From Marivita sp030148515 (lineage in GTDB: Bacteria > Pseudomonadota > Alphaproteobacteria > Rhodobacterales > Rhodobacteraceae), in NCBI RefSeq assembly GCF_048006345.1, contig NZ_CP180351.1:2232001-2296000 (forward strand): a stretch of 64,000 bases of DNA, written 5' to 3'. The translations under genes and the position numbers were made by a program. Position 1 is the first letter of the stretch, and each line of letters begins with the position of its first letter. The notes beneath the pieces are model-generated. The model did not search any database. It worked only from the letters and a program-made list of their open reading frames with translations, and was not told the origin of the DNA. Shown one piece after another: positions 16,593 through 25,685 of the stretch.

Positions 16593-18015
16593 TCAGGTCT
16601 GCGCGCCGCCGACGGTCAAGCCACCGATCATCACTGTGGGCTGACCCACGCCGACGGGCACCCATTGACCCTGTTTGCCGCAATTGCCCATGCCGGGATC
16701 GAGCGCCATGTCATTGCCCAAAGCCCGAAATCTGTTGCAGCGCCGTTGCGCCATCACCAATCAGGGTTGCCCCTTTGACAGGTGCTCCGACCTTGCCATC
16801 CTTCACGCGATAGGCCTCGGTGCAGGAGAAGACGAACTTGCCATTGGTGATATCCACCTGACCGCCGCCAAAGCCGATCGCCCAGATCCCATCCTTGAGA
16901 TCGGCAACGATATCCCCGGGCGCGACATCGCCTCCCAGCATATAGGTATTGGTCATGCGTGGCATCGGGATATGCGCATAGCTTTCGCGGCGACCATTGC
17001 CTGTGGGCGCGACTCCCATAAGGCGGGCGTTCTGGCGGTCCTGCATGAAGCCCACCAGCACCCCATCGTCGATCAGCACGTTCTTGCCAGATGGCGTGCC
17101 TTCATCATCCACGGTGATCGACCCACGGCTGTCGGGAATGGTCCCGTCGTCCAGAACCGTCACGCCTTTTGCCGCAACCTGCTGCCCCATCAGCCCGGCA
17201 AAGGCGGAACTGCCCTTGCGGTTGAAATCGCCTTCAAGCCCGTGGCCCACGGCCTCGTGCAAAAGAATACCGGGCCAGCCCGGTCCAAGCACGATATCCA
17301 TCACGCCTGCAGGTGCGGGCACCGCGTCAAGATTGACCAGCGCGATGCGCAGCGCTTCGCGGGCCTTGTCCTGCCAGTCCGCCGGATCGAGCAAACCGTC
17401 CAGCAATACGCGCCCGCCGCCCCCTGCCGTCCCCGATTCGCGGCGCCCGTTCTCTTCGACGATCACACTGACATTCACGCGAGTCATGGGGCGGGTGTCG
17501 GACACCAGCGTGCCTTCGGGCCGCAGGATTGCCACTTCCTGCAGGGATGCGGCGATTGTTGCACTGACTTGCACCACGCGCGGGTCCAACCCGCGGGCAT
17601 AGGCATCAATCTCACGCAGGGTGTCCACTTTGACCGGAAAGCTGTGCCCGGCAATCGGGTCCGCATCGGTGTAAAGCTTGGTATTCGTGCCCGCAGGTTT
17701 GTCGGCCAGCGTGCCACCCCCCTCGCCCACGGCCAGCCGTGCGGTTTCAACTGCCCGCTTGATCGCCGATTCGGATATGTCGGTGGAATGGGCATATCCT
17801 GCCACTTCGCCCCGGACGGCGCGCAAGCCGAATCCCTCGGACGCATCGTAGCTGGCGGTTTTCACACGACCATCGTCAAAGACCAGCACTTCGGACCGGC
17901 GCCGTTCGAGGAAAAGTTCCCCATCGTCCGCACCCGCCACAGCCTCTTTTAACAGCGCCAGAGCCCTGTCCTGATCAAGATGCGTGTCGAATGGTTGGAA
18001 AGACGTGTCGGCCAT
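16593..18015 (-). pseudogene. tldD: TldD metalloprotease subunit, frameshifted near the 3' end
   Basis: TldD pairs with TldE/PmbA as a zinc protease that matures peptides and degrades unfolded ones. The main frame runs from the ATG at 18015 to a stop at 16711 (434 residues) and includes the zinc motif LLHEAVGHGLEGDFNRKG. It then reads LQQISGFGQ-stop, whereas the next frame continues as GNDMALDPGMGNCGKQG, VPVGVGQPTVMIGGLTVGG to a stop at 16593, the normal TldD C terminus. One extra base in a short homopolymer run at about 16717-16730 explains this. The total span is one base over a multiple of three. The lost part contains the conserved Cys of the zinc site. A real mutation and an assembly error cannot be told apart here. 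Confidence 0.8.
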
Positions 18016-18033
18016 GAAACCCCCAGGGTGAAT

Positions 18034-18047
18034 TTGATCCAGATCAA
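18034..18047. promoter_or_regulatory. FNR/FnrL-type binding site between tldD and coxB
   Basis: TTGATCCAGATCAA matches the FNR-family consensus TTGAT-N4-ATCAA exactly. It is 18 bases from the tldD start and 154 bases upstream of coxB, which are divergent. In Rhodobacterales FnrL is the oxygen-responsive regulator using such sites; its target here (repression of one side or activation of the other) is an inference. Confidence 0.6.
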
Positions 18048-18201
18048 AGAAAGCGCGTTTTTGCCGCAAGCAAGCTTCTTTAACTGATGACCAGAATATG
18101 GTTTTAACCGCTCCCAAGACAACGGGAGGATTGTGTCGGTATCAGCCGGACTTCGCCTGCCTTTGCATTTTGACAGAACACGCAACCGATCAGGGTAAGA
18201 C

Positions 18202-19080
18202 ATGCAACTCAAATCTTTGCTCTTGGGTCTGGCCACCACCTTCGCCGCCGCACCGGCGTTTGCCCAGCAAACGCTCGAAACAATCGGCGCTCCGGTGGAC
18301 CGCGGCACAGGCTTTCAACCCGCGGCAACCGAACTGGCGCGCGATCTCCAGTGGCTGGACGGGATGATCCTCATCATCATCACCGCCATCGTCCTTTTCG
18401 TCACGGCGCTGATGGCGTACTGCGTTGTGCGCTACAACCGCCGTGCCAACCCTACGCCCTCCAGCTTTACCCACAACACCCCGATCGAGATCGCATGGAC
18501 CGTTGGTCCGATCCTGATCCTTGTGTTCATTGGCGCGTTTTCGCTCCCGGTGCTCTTCAAACAGCAGGAAATCCCCGAAGGCGACCTGACCATCAAGGTC
18601 ACTGGCTACCAGTGGTACTGGGGTTATGAATATATCGGCGAAGACCTGGCCTATGACGGCTACATGATCGGCTCCCCCTTCACTGGTGGCGACAACCGCA
18701 TGACACCCGAGGTTGAGGCGCAGTTGGTCGAAGCGGGCTACCGCAAGGAAGACTTCCTGCTGGCAACAGACACCGCCGTGGTCGTGCCGGTTGGCAAGAC
18801 GGTCGTGATGCAGGTGACCGGCGCCGACGTGATCCACTCGTGGACCATCCCGGCCTTCGGCGTGAAGCAGGACGCGGTTCCTGGCCGTCTGGCAGAACTG
18901 TGGTTCTCAGCCGAGAAGGAAGGCGTCTACTTCGGCCAGTGTTCCGAACTCTGCGGCCTTGCCCATGCCTATATGCCGATCACTGTCAAAGTGGTCAGCC
19001 AAGCGACCTATGACGCATGGCTCGAAGCGTCCAAGAACGAAGGCGGCTATGTCGATGTCCGCACGGTTCTGACCAACTAA
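18202..19080 (+). CDS. coxB: Cytochrome c oxidase subunit II
   Basis: Subunit II of the aa3-type oxidase takes electrons from cytochrome c through the binuclear CuA centre. The 292-residue precursor has a signal peptide ending APAFAQ, two membrane helices (about 55-80 and 105-125), VTGYQWYWGYEY, and the CuA site FGQCSELCGLAHAYM with its paired Cys, His and Met ligands plus VIHSWTIPAFG upstream. It leads the assembly cluster ctaB-small ORF-ctaG-coxC-surf1. Subunit I is not in this window. Confidence 0.96.
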   Translation: MQLKSLLLGLATTFAAAPAFAQQTLETIGAPVDRGTGFQPAATELARDLQWLDGMILIIITAIVLFVTALMAYCVVRYNRRANPTPSSFTHNTPIEIAWTVGPILILVFIGAFSLPVLFKQQEIPEGDLTIKVTGYQWYWGYEYIGEDLAYDGYMIGSPFTGGDNRMTPEVEAQLVEAGYRKEDFLLATDTAVVVPVGKTVVMQVTGADVIHSWTIPAFGVKQDAVPGRLAELWFSAEKEGVYFGQCSELCGLAHAYMPITVKVVSQATYDAWLEASKNEGGYVDVRTVLTN

Positions 19081-19088
19081 GACCATCC

Positions 19089-19113
19089 GGCGCACGCGGC
19101 CCTCGCGTGCGCC
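19089..19113 (+). terminator. Intercistronic hairpin between coxB and ctaB
   Basis: Arms GGCGCACGCG and CGCGTGCGCC (ten perfect pairs) around GCCCT, eight bases after the coxB stop. With no U-tract it may act in mRNA stability or partial attenuation, giving more subunit II than assembly factor. Confidence 0.45.
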
Positions 19114-19155
19114 ACACCGACCGGCCCCTACTGACCCAACGCAGTTGAGACACAC

Positions 19156-20097
19156 GTGACCGATACAAGCATCAACACCCAGTCGCATGTCGCCCAGAAC
19201 GAGGCGCAGTTCAGCGATTATTTCGCGCTCCTGAAGCCGCGCGTGATGACGCTTGTCGTGTTCACCGCCTTCGTCGGCTTGCTGGCCGCGCCGAACCCGG
19301 TGCATCCGTTCATCGCGTTTTGCGCGATCCTGTTCATCGCCATTGGCGGCGGTGCATCCGGTGCTCTGAACATGTGGTGGGATGCCGATATCGACGCTGT
19401 GATGAAGCGCACTCAGCGCCGCCCGATCCCTGCGGGCAAGGTCACCGGTGACGAAGCCCTTGCCATCGGCATGGCGCTTTCGGCCTTTTCGGTTGTGTTC
19501 CTTGGCCTTGCGACCAACTGGGTTGCAGCAGGTCTTCTGGCCTTCACCATCTTCTTTTACGTCGTGATCTACACGATGTGGCTCAAGCGCTGGACCCCGC
19601 AGAACATCGTCATTGGCGGCGCTGCAGGAGCGTTCCCTCCGATGATCGGCTGGGCTGCGGCCACCGGCGGCGTGAGCGTTAAATCCGTGCTGATGTTCTG
19701 CCTGACCTTCATGTGGACGCCGCCGCACTTCTGGGCGCTGGCGCTGTTCATGCGCAAGGATTACGACAATGCCGACGTGCCGATGCTGACCGTGACCCAT
19801 GGTCGCCGCGCGACGCGTGTCCATATTCTGGCGTATACTGTTCTGCTGGCGATCCTTGCGGTTGCGGCTGGTTTCACCTCGATTGGTGGCCCTGTCTACA
19901 TCGTCACATCCGTTCTGCTGAATGCGATGTTCCTGCGCGGTGCTGTCCAGATCTGGCGCCGGGACGAGGACATGTCCGAGGAAGACAACTTCCTTGTCGA
20001 GCGCAAGTTCTTCAAACTCTCCCTGCTGTATCTCTTCGCCCATTTCGGCGCGATCCTGATCGAAGCGGGTCTCGACAAGATTGGGGTTTGGGGATGA
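19156..20097 (+). CDS. ctaB: Heme O synthase (protoheme IX farnesyltransferase)
   Basis: CtaB/CyoE adds a farnesyl group to heme b, the first step to heme a for the oxidase. The 313-residue polytopic membrane protein starts at a GTG and has the prenyl-diphosphate motif NMWWDADIDAVMKRTQRRP, a second acidic motif around MRKDYDNADVPML, and about nine hydrophobic segments. The last four bases overlap the next small gene (ATGA), which argues for translational coupling. Confidence 0.94.
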   Translation: MTDTSINTQSHVAQNEAQFSDYFALLKPRVMTLVVFTAFVGLLAAPNPVHPFIAFCAILFIAIGGGASGALNMWWDADIDAVMKRTQRRPIPAGKVTGDEALAIGMALSAFSVVFLGLATNWVAAGLLAFTIFFYVVIYTMWLKRWTPQNIVIGGAAGAFPPMIGWAAATGGVSVKSVLMFCLTFMWTPPHFWALALFMRKDYDNADVPMLTVTHGRRATRVHILAYTVLLAILAVAAGFTSIGGPVYIVTSVLLNAMFLRGAVQIWRRDEDMSEEDNFLVERKFFKLSLLYLFAHFGAILIEAGLDKIGVWG

Positions 20098-20258
20098 GCC
20101 TGTCCAAGCAACATGAACTTCACGAGCGCCGTTTCGGCCGCAACGTGGGTGTCGGTCTGGTCCTTGTCGGGCTGATCGCCATCGTGTTCGGTCTGACGGT
20201 CGTCAAAGTCACCCGCGGGGACTATGAGACCCCGGCAACAACATCGGTGAGCCAATGA
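20094..20258 (+). CDS. Small single-pass membrane protein in the cox assembly cluster (CoxF-like)
   Basis: A 54-residue open frame between ctaB and ctaG with ATGA overlaps on both sides, so it is almost certainly translated. The product begins MSLSKQHELHERRFGRN, has one membrane helix (GVGLVLVGLIAIVFGLTVV) and ends in a short polar tail. Small proteins at this place are known in Rhodobacter/Paracoccus-type cox operons and are annotated as oxidase assembly proteins; a direct function is not established. Confidence 0.8.
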   Translation: MSLSKQHELHERRFGRNVGVGLVLVGLIAIVFGLTVVKVTRGDYETPATTSVSQ

Positions 20259-20842
20259 AACCGCTTGATCCGAAGAAAAAGACCGCCCTTCAAGGCCTTG
20301 CCGTCGTCGTCTTCATGGGCGGACTGGCATGGGCCTCGGTACCCTTCTACGACTGGTTCTGCCGGGTGACCGGCTTTGGCGGCACGCCCAACGTCGCCGA
20401 CGCAGGAAGCGTGGAGATCGTGGACCGCACCATCAAGGTCCGATTTGATGCGTCGCTGGAGCGCGGCATGCCTTGGGAATTCAAACCGATGCAGCTCGAG
20501 GTGGAACTGCGTCTGGGAGAAGAGGGTCTTGCCTTCTACGAGGCCTACAATCCCACCGACCGCCCGATTGCGGGCACTGCAAGCTACAATGTCGCGCCTT
20601 ACGGCGCTGGCCTCTATTTCTCGAAGATCGCGTGTTTCTGCTTTGAAGAGCAGATCCTGATGCCCGGAGAGCGGGTCGAAATGCCCGTCAGCTTCTTCGT
20701 CGATCCCGACATCATGAACGACGCCGACGCGAAATTCGCGAAACACATCACCCTGTCCTATACGTTCCACGAGATCGATCTGCCCGAAGAAACGCAGGCG
20801 ATGCTTGACGCGGAGCGGACCGACAGCGGTTCTCTGAACTAA
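20255..20842 (+). CDS. ctaG: Cytochrome c oxidase assembly protein CtaG (Cox11)
   Basis: CtaG delivers copper to the CuB site of subunit I. The 195-residue protein has one N-terminal membrane helix (ALQGLAVVVFMGGLAWASVPFYDWFCRVTG), and an exported beta-sandwich with the copper-binding pair in SKIACFCFEEQ, and the family segments WEFKPMQ and MPVSFFVDPD. The length and motifs are complete. Its start lies inside the stop of the preceding small gene. Confidence 0.95.
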   Translation: MKPLDPKKKTALQGLAVVVFMGGLAWASVPFYDWFCRVTGFGGTPNVADAGSVEIVDRTIKVRFDASLERGMPWEFKPMQLEVELRLGEEGLAFYEAYNPTDRPIAGTASYNVAPYGAGLYFSKIACFCFEEQILMPGERVEMPVSFFVDPDIMNDADAKFAKHITLSYTFHEIDLPEETQAMLDAERTDSGSLN

Positions 20843-20864
20843 CGCCTAGCCACGAGGGACCAAA

Positions 20865-21665
20865 ATGGCGCACGCAAAAGATCATGACTATCACATCCTC
20901 AACCCCTCCGTCTGGCCGTTCATCGGCGCGGTGTCCGGGTTTGCGATGCTCTTCGGGGCGGTGCTGTGGATGCACGACAGTGGCCCCTGGCTGTTTCTGA
21001 TCGGGCTGGTCGGTGTCCTTTACACCATGTTCGCATGGTGGTCGGATGTCATCGCCGAAAGCCAGGTGGGTGACCACACTCCGGTTGTGCGGATCGGCCT
21101 GAAATACGGCTTCATCCTGTTCATCATGTCCGAAGTGATGTTCTTCGCGGCTTGGTTCTGGAGCTTCTTCAAGCACGCGCTTTACCCGATGGGACCGGAC
21201 AGCCCGGCCATCGACGGCGTTTGGCCGCCGGTCGGGATCGAAACGTTTGATCCGTGGCATCTGCCGCTGATCAACACGCTGATCCTGCTCTGCTCGGGGG
21301 CGGCTGCCACATGGGCCCACCACGCGTTGGTGCACGAAGACAACCGCGAAGACATGAAGTGGGGCCTGATCATCGCCATCGCGCTCGGCTTCATCTTCAC
21401 GCTGTTGCAGGCTTATGAGTACAGCCACGCGGGCTTCGGCTTTGCCGGCAACATCTACGGTGCCAACTTCTTCATGGCGACCGGCTTCCATGGCGCGCAC
21501 GTGATCATCGGAACGATCTTCCTGTTCGTCTGCCTGATGCGTCTGACCCGCGGTCACTTTACCCCGCAAAAGCATGTCGGATTCGAAGCGGCAGCATGGT
21601 ACTGGCACTTCGTGGACGTGGTCTGGCTCTTCCTGTTTGCCGCGATCTACGTCTGGGGTCAGTAA
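20865..21665 (+). CDS. coxC: Cytochrome c oxidase subunit III
   Basis: Subunit III stabilises the aa3 oxidase and its proton uptake. The 266-residue, seven-helix membrane protein opens MAHAKDHDYHILNPSVWPF and has SEVMFFAAWFWSFFKH with the conserved Glu, HHALVHEDN, and the C-terminal YWHFVDVVWLFLF. A GAGG ribosome site precedes the ATG. A hairpin follows at 21721-21745. Confidence 0.95.
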   Translation: MAHAKDHDYHILNPSVWPFIGAVSGFAMLFGAVLWMHDSGPWLFLIGLVGVLYTMFAWWSDVIAESQVGDHTPVVRIGLKYGFILFIMSEVMFFAAWFWSFFKHALYPMGPDSPAIDGVWPPVGIETFDPWHLPLINTLILLCSGAAATWAHHALVHEDNREDMKWGLIIAIALGFIFTLLQAYEYSHAGFGFAGNIYGANFFMATGFHGAHVIIGTIFLFVCLMRLTRGHFTPQKHVGFEAAAWYWHFVDVVWLFLFAAIYVWGQ

Positions 21666-21720
21666 CCTCACCAGACAGGGACGTTCCGGCTTGAACGGGA
21701 CCTACCAACAAGGATAAAGC

Positions 21721-21745
21721 AAGGCGCGCCCGAACGGCGCGCCTT
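21721..21745 (+). terminator. Hairpin between coxC and surf1
   Basis: Arms AAGGCGCGCC and GGCGCGCCTT around CGAAC, 55 bases after coxC and 22 bases before surf1. It may terminate part of the transcripts. Confidence 0.55.
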
Positions 21746-21767
21746 TGCCACTCTCAGGAGCCCTCTT

Positions 21768-22445
21768 TTGTCCCGCATCACCCTGCCTTTGTTGACCGGT
21801 CTGATCGGCACGGCGCTCCTTGTGTGGCTGGGCACATGGCAATTGCAGCGGTTGGAGTGGAAGCAAGGCATCCTTTCGCAGATCGAAAGCCGCATCGGTG
21901 GCGATCCCGCCCCCCTGCCCGCCATCGGCGATCCGAAGGCAGACCGTTATCAACCGGTGCAATTGACCGGCACGATTGAACCGCAAGAGCTATTTGTTCT
22001 GGTCTCGCAGAAACGCGTCGGTGCCGGGTACCTGGTGATATCCCCGTTCGTGACAGAGGATGGCCGTCGTATTCTCGTGGACCGTGGCTTCATTCCCGTA
22101 GAAAACCGCAGTATCGCGCGTGATGGTGGCGCAAAAGATATCACGGGTAATCTGCACTGGCCCGACGACCGGACATCTTCGACCCCGGAGAATGACATCA
22201 CGGGGAACACATGGTTCGCCCGTGACATTGACGCGATGTCCGACGTGCTGAACACAGAGCCGCTTCTGGTGATTGCCCGCAACATGTCGCCCGCCGATCC
22301 CGGTGTGACGCCCCTGCCAGTGGACACGAGCGGCATTCCGAACGATCACCTGCAATACGCGATCACCTGGTTCTCGCTCGCCGTCGTGTGGCTGGTCGGA
22401 ACCATCGCGCTGGTATGGCGCTTGCGACAGACGAAGGAAGGCTGA
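21768..22445 (+). CDS. SURF1 family oxidase assembly protein
   Basis: SURF1 proteins help insert heme a into subunit I. The 225-residue protein has membrane helices at each end (LLTGLIGTALLVWLGTWQLQR and the C-terminal WFSLAVVWLVGTIALVWRL) and the family segments GTWQLQRLEWK, VLVDRGFIPVENR and HLQYAITWF. The start is a TTG at 21768 with CAGGAG upstream, which fits the N-terminal helix; no ATG gives it. It ends six bases before thrC. Confidence 0.88.
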   Translation: MSRITLPLLTGLIGTALLVWLGTWQLQRLEWKQGILSQIESRIGGDPAPLPAIGDPKADRYQPVQLTGTIEPQELFVLVSQKRVGAGYLVISPFVTEDGRRILVDRGFIPVENRSIARDGGAKDITGNLHWPDDRTSSTPENDITGNTWFARDIDAMSDVLNTEPLLVIARNMSPADPGVTPLPVDTSGIPNDHLQYAITWFSLAVVWLVGTIALVWRLRQTKEG

Positions 22446-22451
22446 AGCCTG

Positions 22452-23840
22452 ATGCAATATATATCAACGCGCGGCAAAGCTCCGGCGCTTGGATTTGAAG
22501 ACACGATGCTGTCCGGGCTTGCCCGCGACGGTGGTCTCTATGTGCCAGAAACCATCCCGACACTTTCCGCAGATGACATCCGCGCGATGCACGGGCTGTC
22601 CTATGAAGAGATCGCGTTCCGCGTGATGCGGCCCTTTGTGGGCGATGCGTTTACAGACGAGGTCTTCGCTGACCTGATCGCCAAGGCCTATGCCGGGTTT
22701 GGCCACGATGCCCGCGCGCCGCTGGTGCAGTTGGGCAATGGGCATTTCCTTCTCGAACTGTTCCATGGGCCCACGCTGGCGTTCAAGGACTTCGCGATGC
22801 AGCTCATCGGGCAGATGTTCCAGGAGGCACTGTCCCGCAGCGGCAAGCGCGTGACCATCGTCGGCGCAACGTCGGGCGACACCGGCTCTGCCGCGATCGA
22901 GGCGTTCCGGGGGCTGGATGCGGTGGATGTGTTCATCCTCTACCCGCACGGACGTGTGTCCGAGGTGCAGCGCCGCCAGATGACCACACCGGTGGAATCG
23001 AATGTCCACGCGCTTGCGCTGGATGGCACGTTTGACGATTGTCAGGCGCGGCTCAAGGACATGTTCAACCATTTCGAATTCCGCGATGCGGTGAAGCTGG
23101 CTGGCGTGAATTCGATCAACTGGGGCCGTGTGCTGGCACAGGTGGTGTATTACTTCTCGTCCGCTGTCAGCTTGGGCGCACCGGACCGCAAGGTCAGCTT
23201 TACTGTGCCCACGGGCAACTATGGCGACATCTTCGCAGGCTATATTGCCAAGCGCATGGGCCTGCCGATTGACCGTCTTATTGTCGCGACGAACCAAAAC
23301 GACATCCTCCATCGCTGCCTGACCACAGGTGGCTATGTGACCGACAGCGTGACCCCGTCGATCAGCCCGTCGATGGACATTCAGGTGTCATCGAACTTCG
23401 AACGTGCGCTGTTTGATGCCTACAACCGTGATGGCAATGCCGTGGCACAACTGATGGACGAACTGAAGGCCGGCGGTTTCCATGTCAGCCAAGGCGCAAT
23501 GCAGGTGCTGCGCGAACATTACGACAGCGGTCGCGTGTCCGAGGATGAGACGCTGGCGATGATTGCCCACGCCCATGCCCATATGGGCGAACTGCTCTGC
23601 CCGCATTCGGCTATCGGTGTGCAGGTGGCCGAAGCCCAGCGCGATCCGAATGTGCCGATGATCACGCTTGCCACAGCGCATCCAGCGAAATTCCCTGACG
23701 CGGTGGAAAAAGCCAGCGGCATCCGACCGCCCCTGCCCGAGCGTATGGCCGACCTCTTCGACCGCGAGGAACGCGTGACACGCGTGCCCAACGACCTCGA
23801 CCAGCTTGAAACCCTCATCAAAGATCGGATCGCCTCTTGA
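22452..23840 (+). CDS. thrC: Threonine synthase
   Basis: Converts O-phosphohomoserine to threonine with PLP. The 462-residue protein has the N-terminal YISTRGKAPALGFEDTMLSG, the PLP-lysine segment LAFKDFAMQLIG, the PLP-phosphate loop GATSGDTGSAAIEAF and PTGNYGDIFAGYIAKRMGLP. This is the long, fungal/proteobacterial-type enzyme. Its stop overlaps the TTG start of the M16 peptidase gene. Confidence 0.96.
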   Translation: MQYISTRGKAPALGFEDTMLSGLARDGGLYVPETIPTLSADDIRAMHGLSYEEIAFRVMRPFVGDAFTDEVFADLIAKAYAGFGHDARAPLVQLGNGHFLLELFHGPTLAFKDFAMQLIGQMFQEALSRSGKRVTIVGATSGDTGSAAIEAFRGLDAVDVFILYPHGRVSEVQRRQMTTPVESNVHALALDGTFDDCQARLKDMFNHFEFRDAVKLAGVNSINWGRVLAQVVYYFSSAVSLGAPDRKVSFTVPTGNYGDIFAGYIAKRMGLPIDRLIVATNQNDILHRCLTTGGYVTDSVTPSISPSMDIQVSSNFERALFDAYNRDGNAVAQLMDELKAGGFHVSQGAMQVLREHYDSGRVSEDETLAMIAHAHAHMGELLCPHSAIGVQVAEAQRDPNVPMITLATAHPAKFPDAVEKASGIRPPLPERMADLFDREERVTRVPNDLDQLETLIKDRIAS

Positions 23841-25099
23841 CCGTCCAGACCGCCACACTTCCCAACGGCTTCCGCATCGTGACCGAGTATATGCCCGGTC
23901 TGGAAAGTGCGGCCATCGGCATCTGGGTCACCGCAGGTGGGCGCCACGAACGGCCCGAACAGAACGGCATCGCGCATTTCCTCGAACATATGGCATTCAA
24001 GGGCACCGAGACGCGGTCCGCATTGCAGATCGCCGAGGCCATCGAAGACGTGGGCGGGTATATCAACGCCTACACCTCGCGCGAGGTGACCGCCTATTAT
24101 GCGCGCGTGCTGCGCAATGATGTGGGCCTTGCTTTGGACGTGGTAGCGGACATCCTGCGCAATCCGGTCTTCGATCCAAAAGAGATCGAGGTCGAACGCC
24201 ATGTGATCCTGCAGGAAATCGGACAAGCCGCCGATACACCGGACGACATCATTTTCGATTGGTTGCAGGAAAAGGCCTATCCCGATCAACCCATCGGGCG
24301 CACGATCCTTGGCGAGACCGACCGCGTGTCGGGGTTTTCGAAAGACGATCTGGCGACCTTCGTGTCCGAACATTACGGCCCAGACCAGATGATCCTGTCG
24401 GCGGCAGGTGCAGTGGACCACGAGGCCATCGTCGCGCAGGCCGAAGCCTTGTTCGGGGACATGATCGCCCGTCCGGCGCTGATCGCCGATGCCGCACGGT
24501 TCCACGGCGGGGAAAGCCGCAAGGTCAAGGATCTGGAGCAGGCCCATCTGGCTCTGGCTTTTGAATCGCCGGGCTACCGCGACCCGAACTTTTATGCCGC
24601 ACAGGTCTATTCCGTGGCCTTGGGTGGCGGCATGTCGAGCCGCCTGTTCCAGGAAATCCGCGAAAAGCGCGGGCTGTGCTATACGATCTTTGCCCAGACC
24701 GGGGCCTATTCCGATACGGGCATGACCACGATCTATGCTGGCACCAGCGGTGAAGAGATCAAGGACCTGACCAACCTCACAATCGACGAAATGAAGCGCG
24801 CCGCTGACGAGATGTCGCCTGCAGAGGTTGCCCGCGCCCGCGCGCAGATGAAAGCCGGGTTGCTGATGGGGCTGGAAAGCCCGTCGTCGCGCACCGAACG
24901 GCTGGCGCGGATGATCCAGATCTGGGGGGAAGTGCCGTCGCTCGAAGACACGGTGTCCCGCATCGACAGCGTGACAACAGGCGACGTGCGGGCCTTCGGC
25001 GAACAGCTCGTCCGAAAAGCCCCGGTGGCGATGGCGCTTTATGGACCGGTCGGCGACGCCCCGGACCTGACCACCCTGTCCCAACGCCGCGTGGCCTGA
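23837..25099 (+). CDS. M16 family zinc peptidase (processing-peptidase type)
   Basis: The 420-residue protein has the inverted zinc motif HFLEHMAFKGT (His47, Glu50, His51) and the distal E in NAYTSREVTAYYARVL, with GGGMSSRLFQEIREKRGLCY in the C-terminal half. This is the PqqL/mitochondrial-processing-peptidase type. Its substrate is unknown. The start is a TTG inside the thrC stop (TTGA), the frame of best match, which gives MTVQTATLPNGFRIV. The stop overlaps the GNAT start by one base. Confidence 0.9.
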   Translation: MTVQTATLPNGFRIVTEYMPGLESAAIGIWVTAGGRHERPEQNGIAHFLEHMAFKGTETRSALQIAEAIEDVGGYINAYTSREVTAYYARVLRNDVGLALDVVADILRNPVFDPKEIEVERHVILQEIGQAADTPDDIIFDWLQEKAYPDQPIGRTILGETDRVSGFSKDDLATFVSEHYGPDQMILSAAGAVDHEAIVAQAEALFGDMIARPALIADAARFHGGESRKVKDLEQAHLALAFESPGYRDPNFYAAQVYSVALGGGMSSRLFQEIREKRGLCYTIFAQTGAYSDTGMTTIYAGTSGEEIKDLTNLTIDEMKRAADEMSPAEVARARAQMKAGLLMGLESPSSRTERLARMIQIWGEVPSLEDTVSRIDSVTTGDVRAFGEQLVRKAPVAMALYGPVGDAPDLTTLSQRRVA

Positions 25100-25683
25100 T
25101 GCTCGGCCTGCGGCGCAAGCTTCGGCTCGACACCGAGCGGATGGTCCTGCGTCCGCCCGTGCACAGCGATTTCAGCCCCTGGACCGCCCTGCGCCGCGAT
25201 AGCGAAGGCTTCCTTGCCAAATGGGAACCCAGCTGGGCCGAGGACCATCTGAGCCGCCGTGCCTTCACCAATCGCGTCTATTGGGCCAATCGTGCCATCA
25301 GCAACGGGTCGGCGGTTCCGCTCTTCCTGCTGCGGCGTCAGGATGACATGCTGCTCGGGGCAATCACGCTCGACAATATCCGGCGTGGTCCGGCGCAGGC
25401 CGGGACGCTGGGGTACTGGATCGGGGAGCCCTTCGCGCGGCAGGGATATATGCGCGAGGCGATAGACGCCTTGGTGCATTACGCCTTCGACCGTCTGGAC
25501 CTCAGTCGCATCGAGGCGGCGTGTCTGCCGGAGAACAAGGCTTCGCGCGGGCTGCTCGAGAAGTCGGGCTTCAAATATGAAGGGGTGGCACAAAGCTACC
25601 TGCAGATCGACGGTCGCTGGCGAACCCATGTTCTTTATGCGTCGCTGCGGCTGGATCGGCGGGGACGCACCGATGTCGGCTAG
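25099..25683 (+). CDS. GNAT acetyltransferase of the RimJ/RimL type
   Basis: A 194-residue acetyltransferase with the N-terminal LRLDTERMVLRPPVHSDFSPW, LGAITLDNIRRG, GYWIGEPFARQGYMREAI and EAACLPENKASRGLLEKSGF, all typical of RimJ/RimL-like N-terminal acetyltransferases. A protein or small-molecule substrate cannot be assigned. Translation is likely coupled to the M16 gene (TGATG overlap). Four palindromes begin three bases after its stop. Confidence 0.88.
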   Translation: MLGLRRKLRLDTERMVLRPPVHSDFSPWTALRRDSEGFLAKWEPSWAEDHLSRRAFTNRVYWANRAISNGSAVPLFLLRRQDDMLLGAITLDNIRRGPAQAGTLGYWIGEPFARQGYMREAIDALVHYAFDRLDLSRIEAACLPENKASRGLLEKSGFKYEGVAQSYLQIDGRWRTHVLYASLRLDRRGRTDVG

Positions 25684-25685
25684 GG

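Noticed and set aside
16711..16740. Programmed frameshifting in tldD
   Set aside because: No slippery heptamer with a following structure is evident at the shift, and TldD is not known to use recoding; a single-base insertion is simpler.
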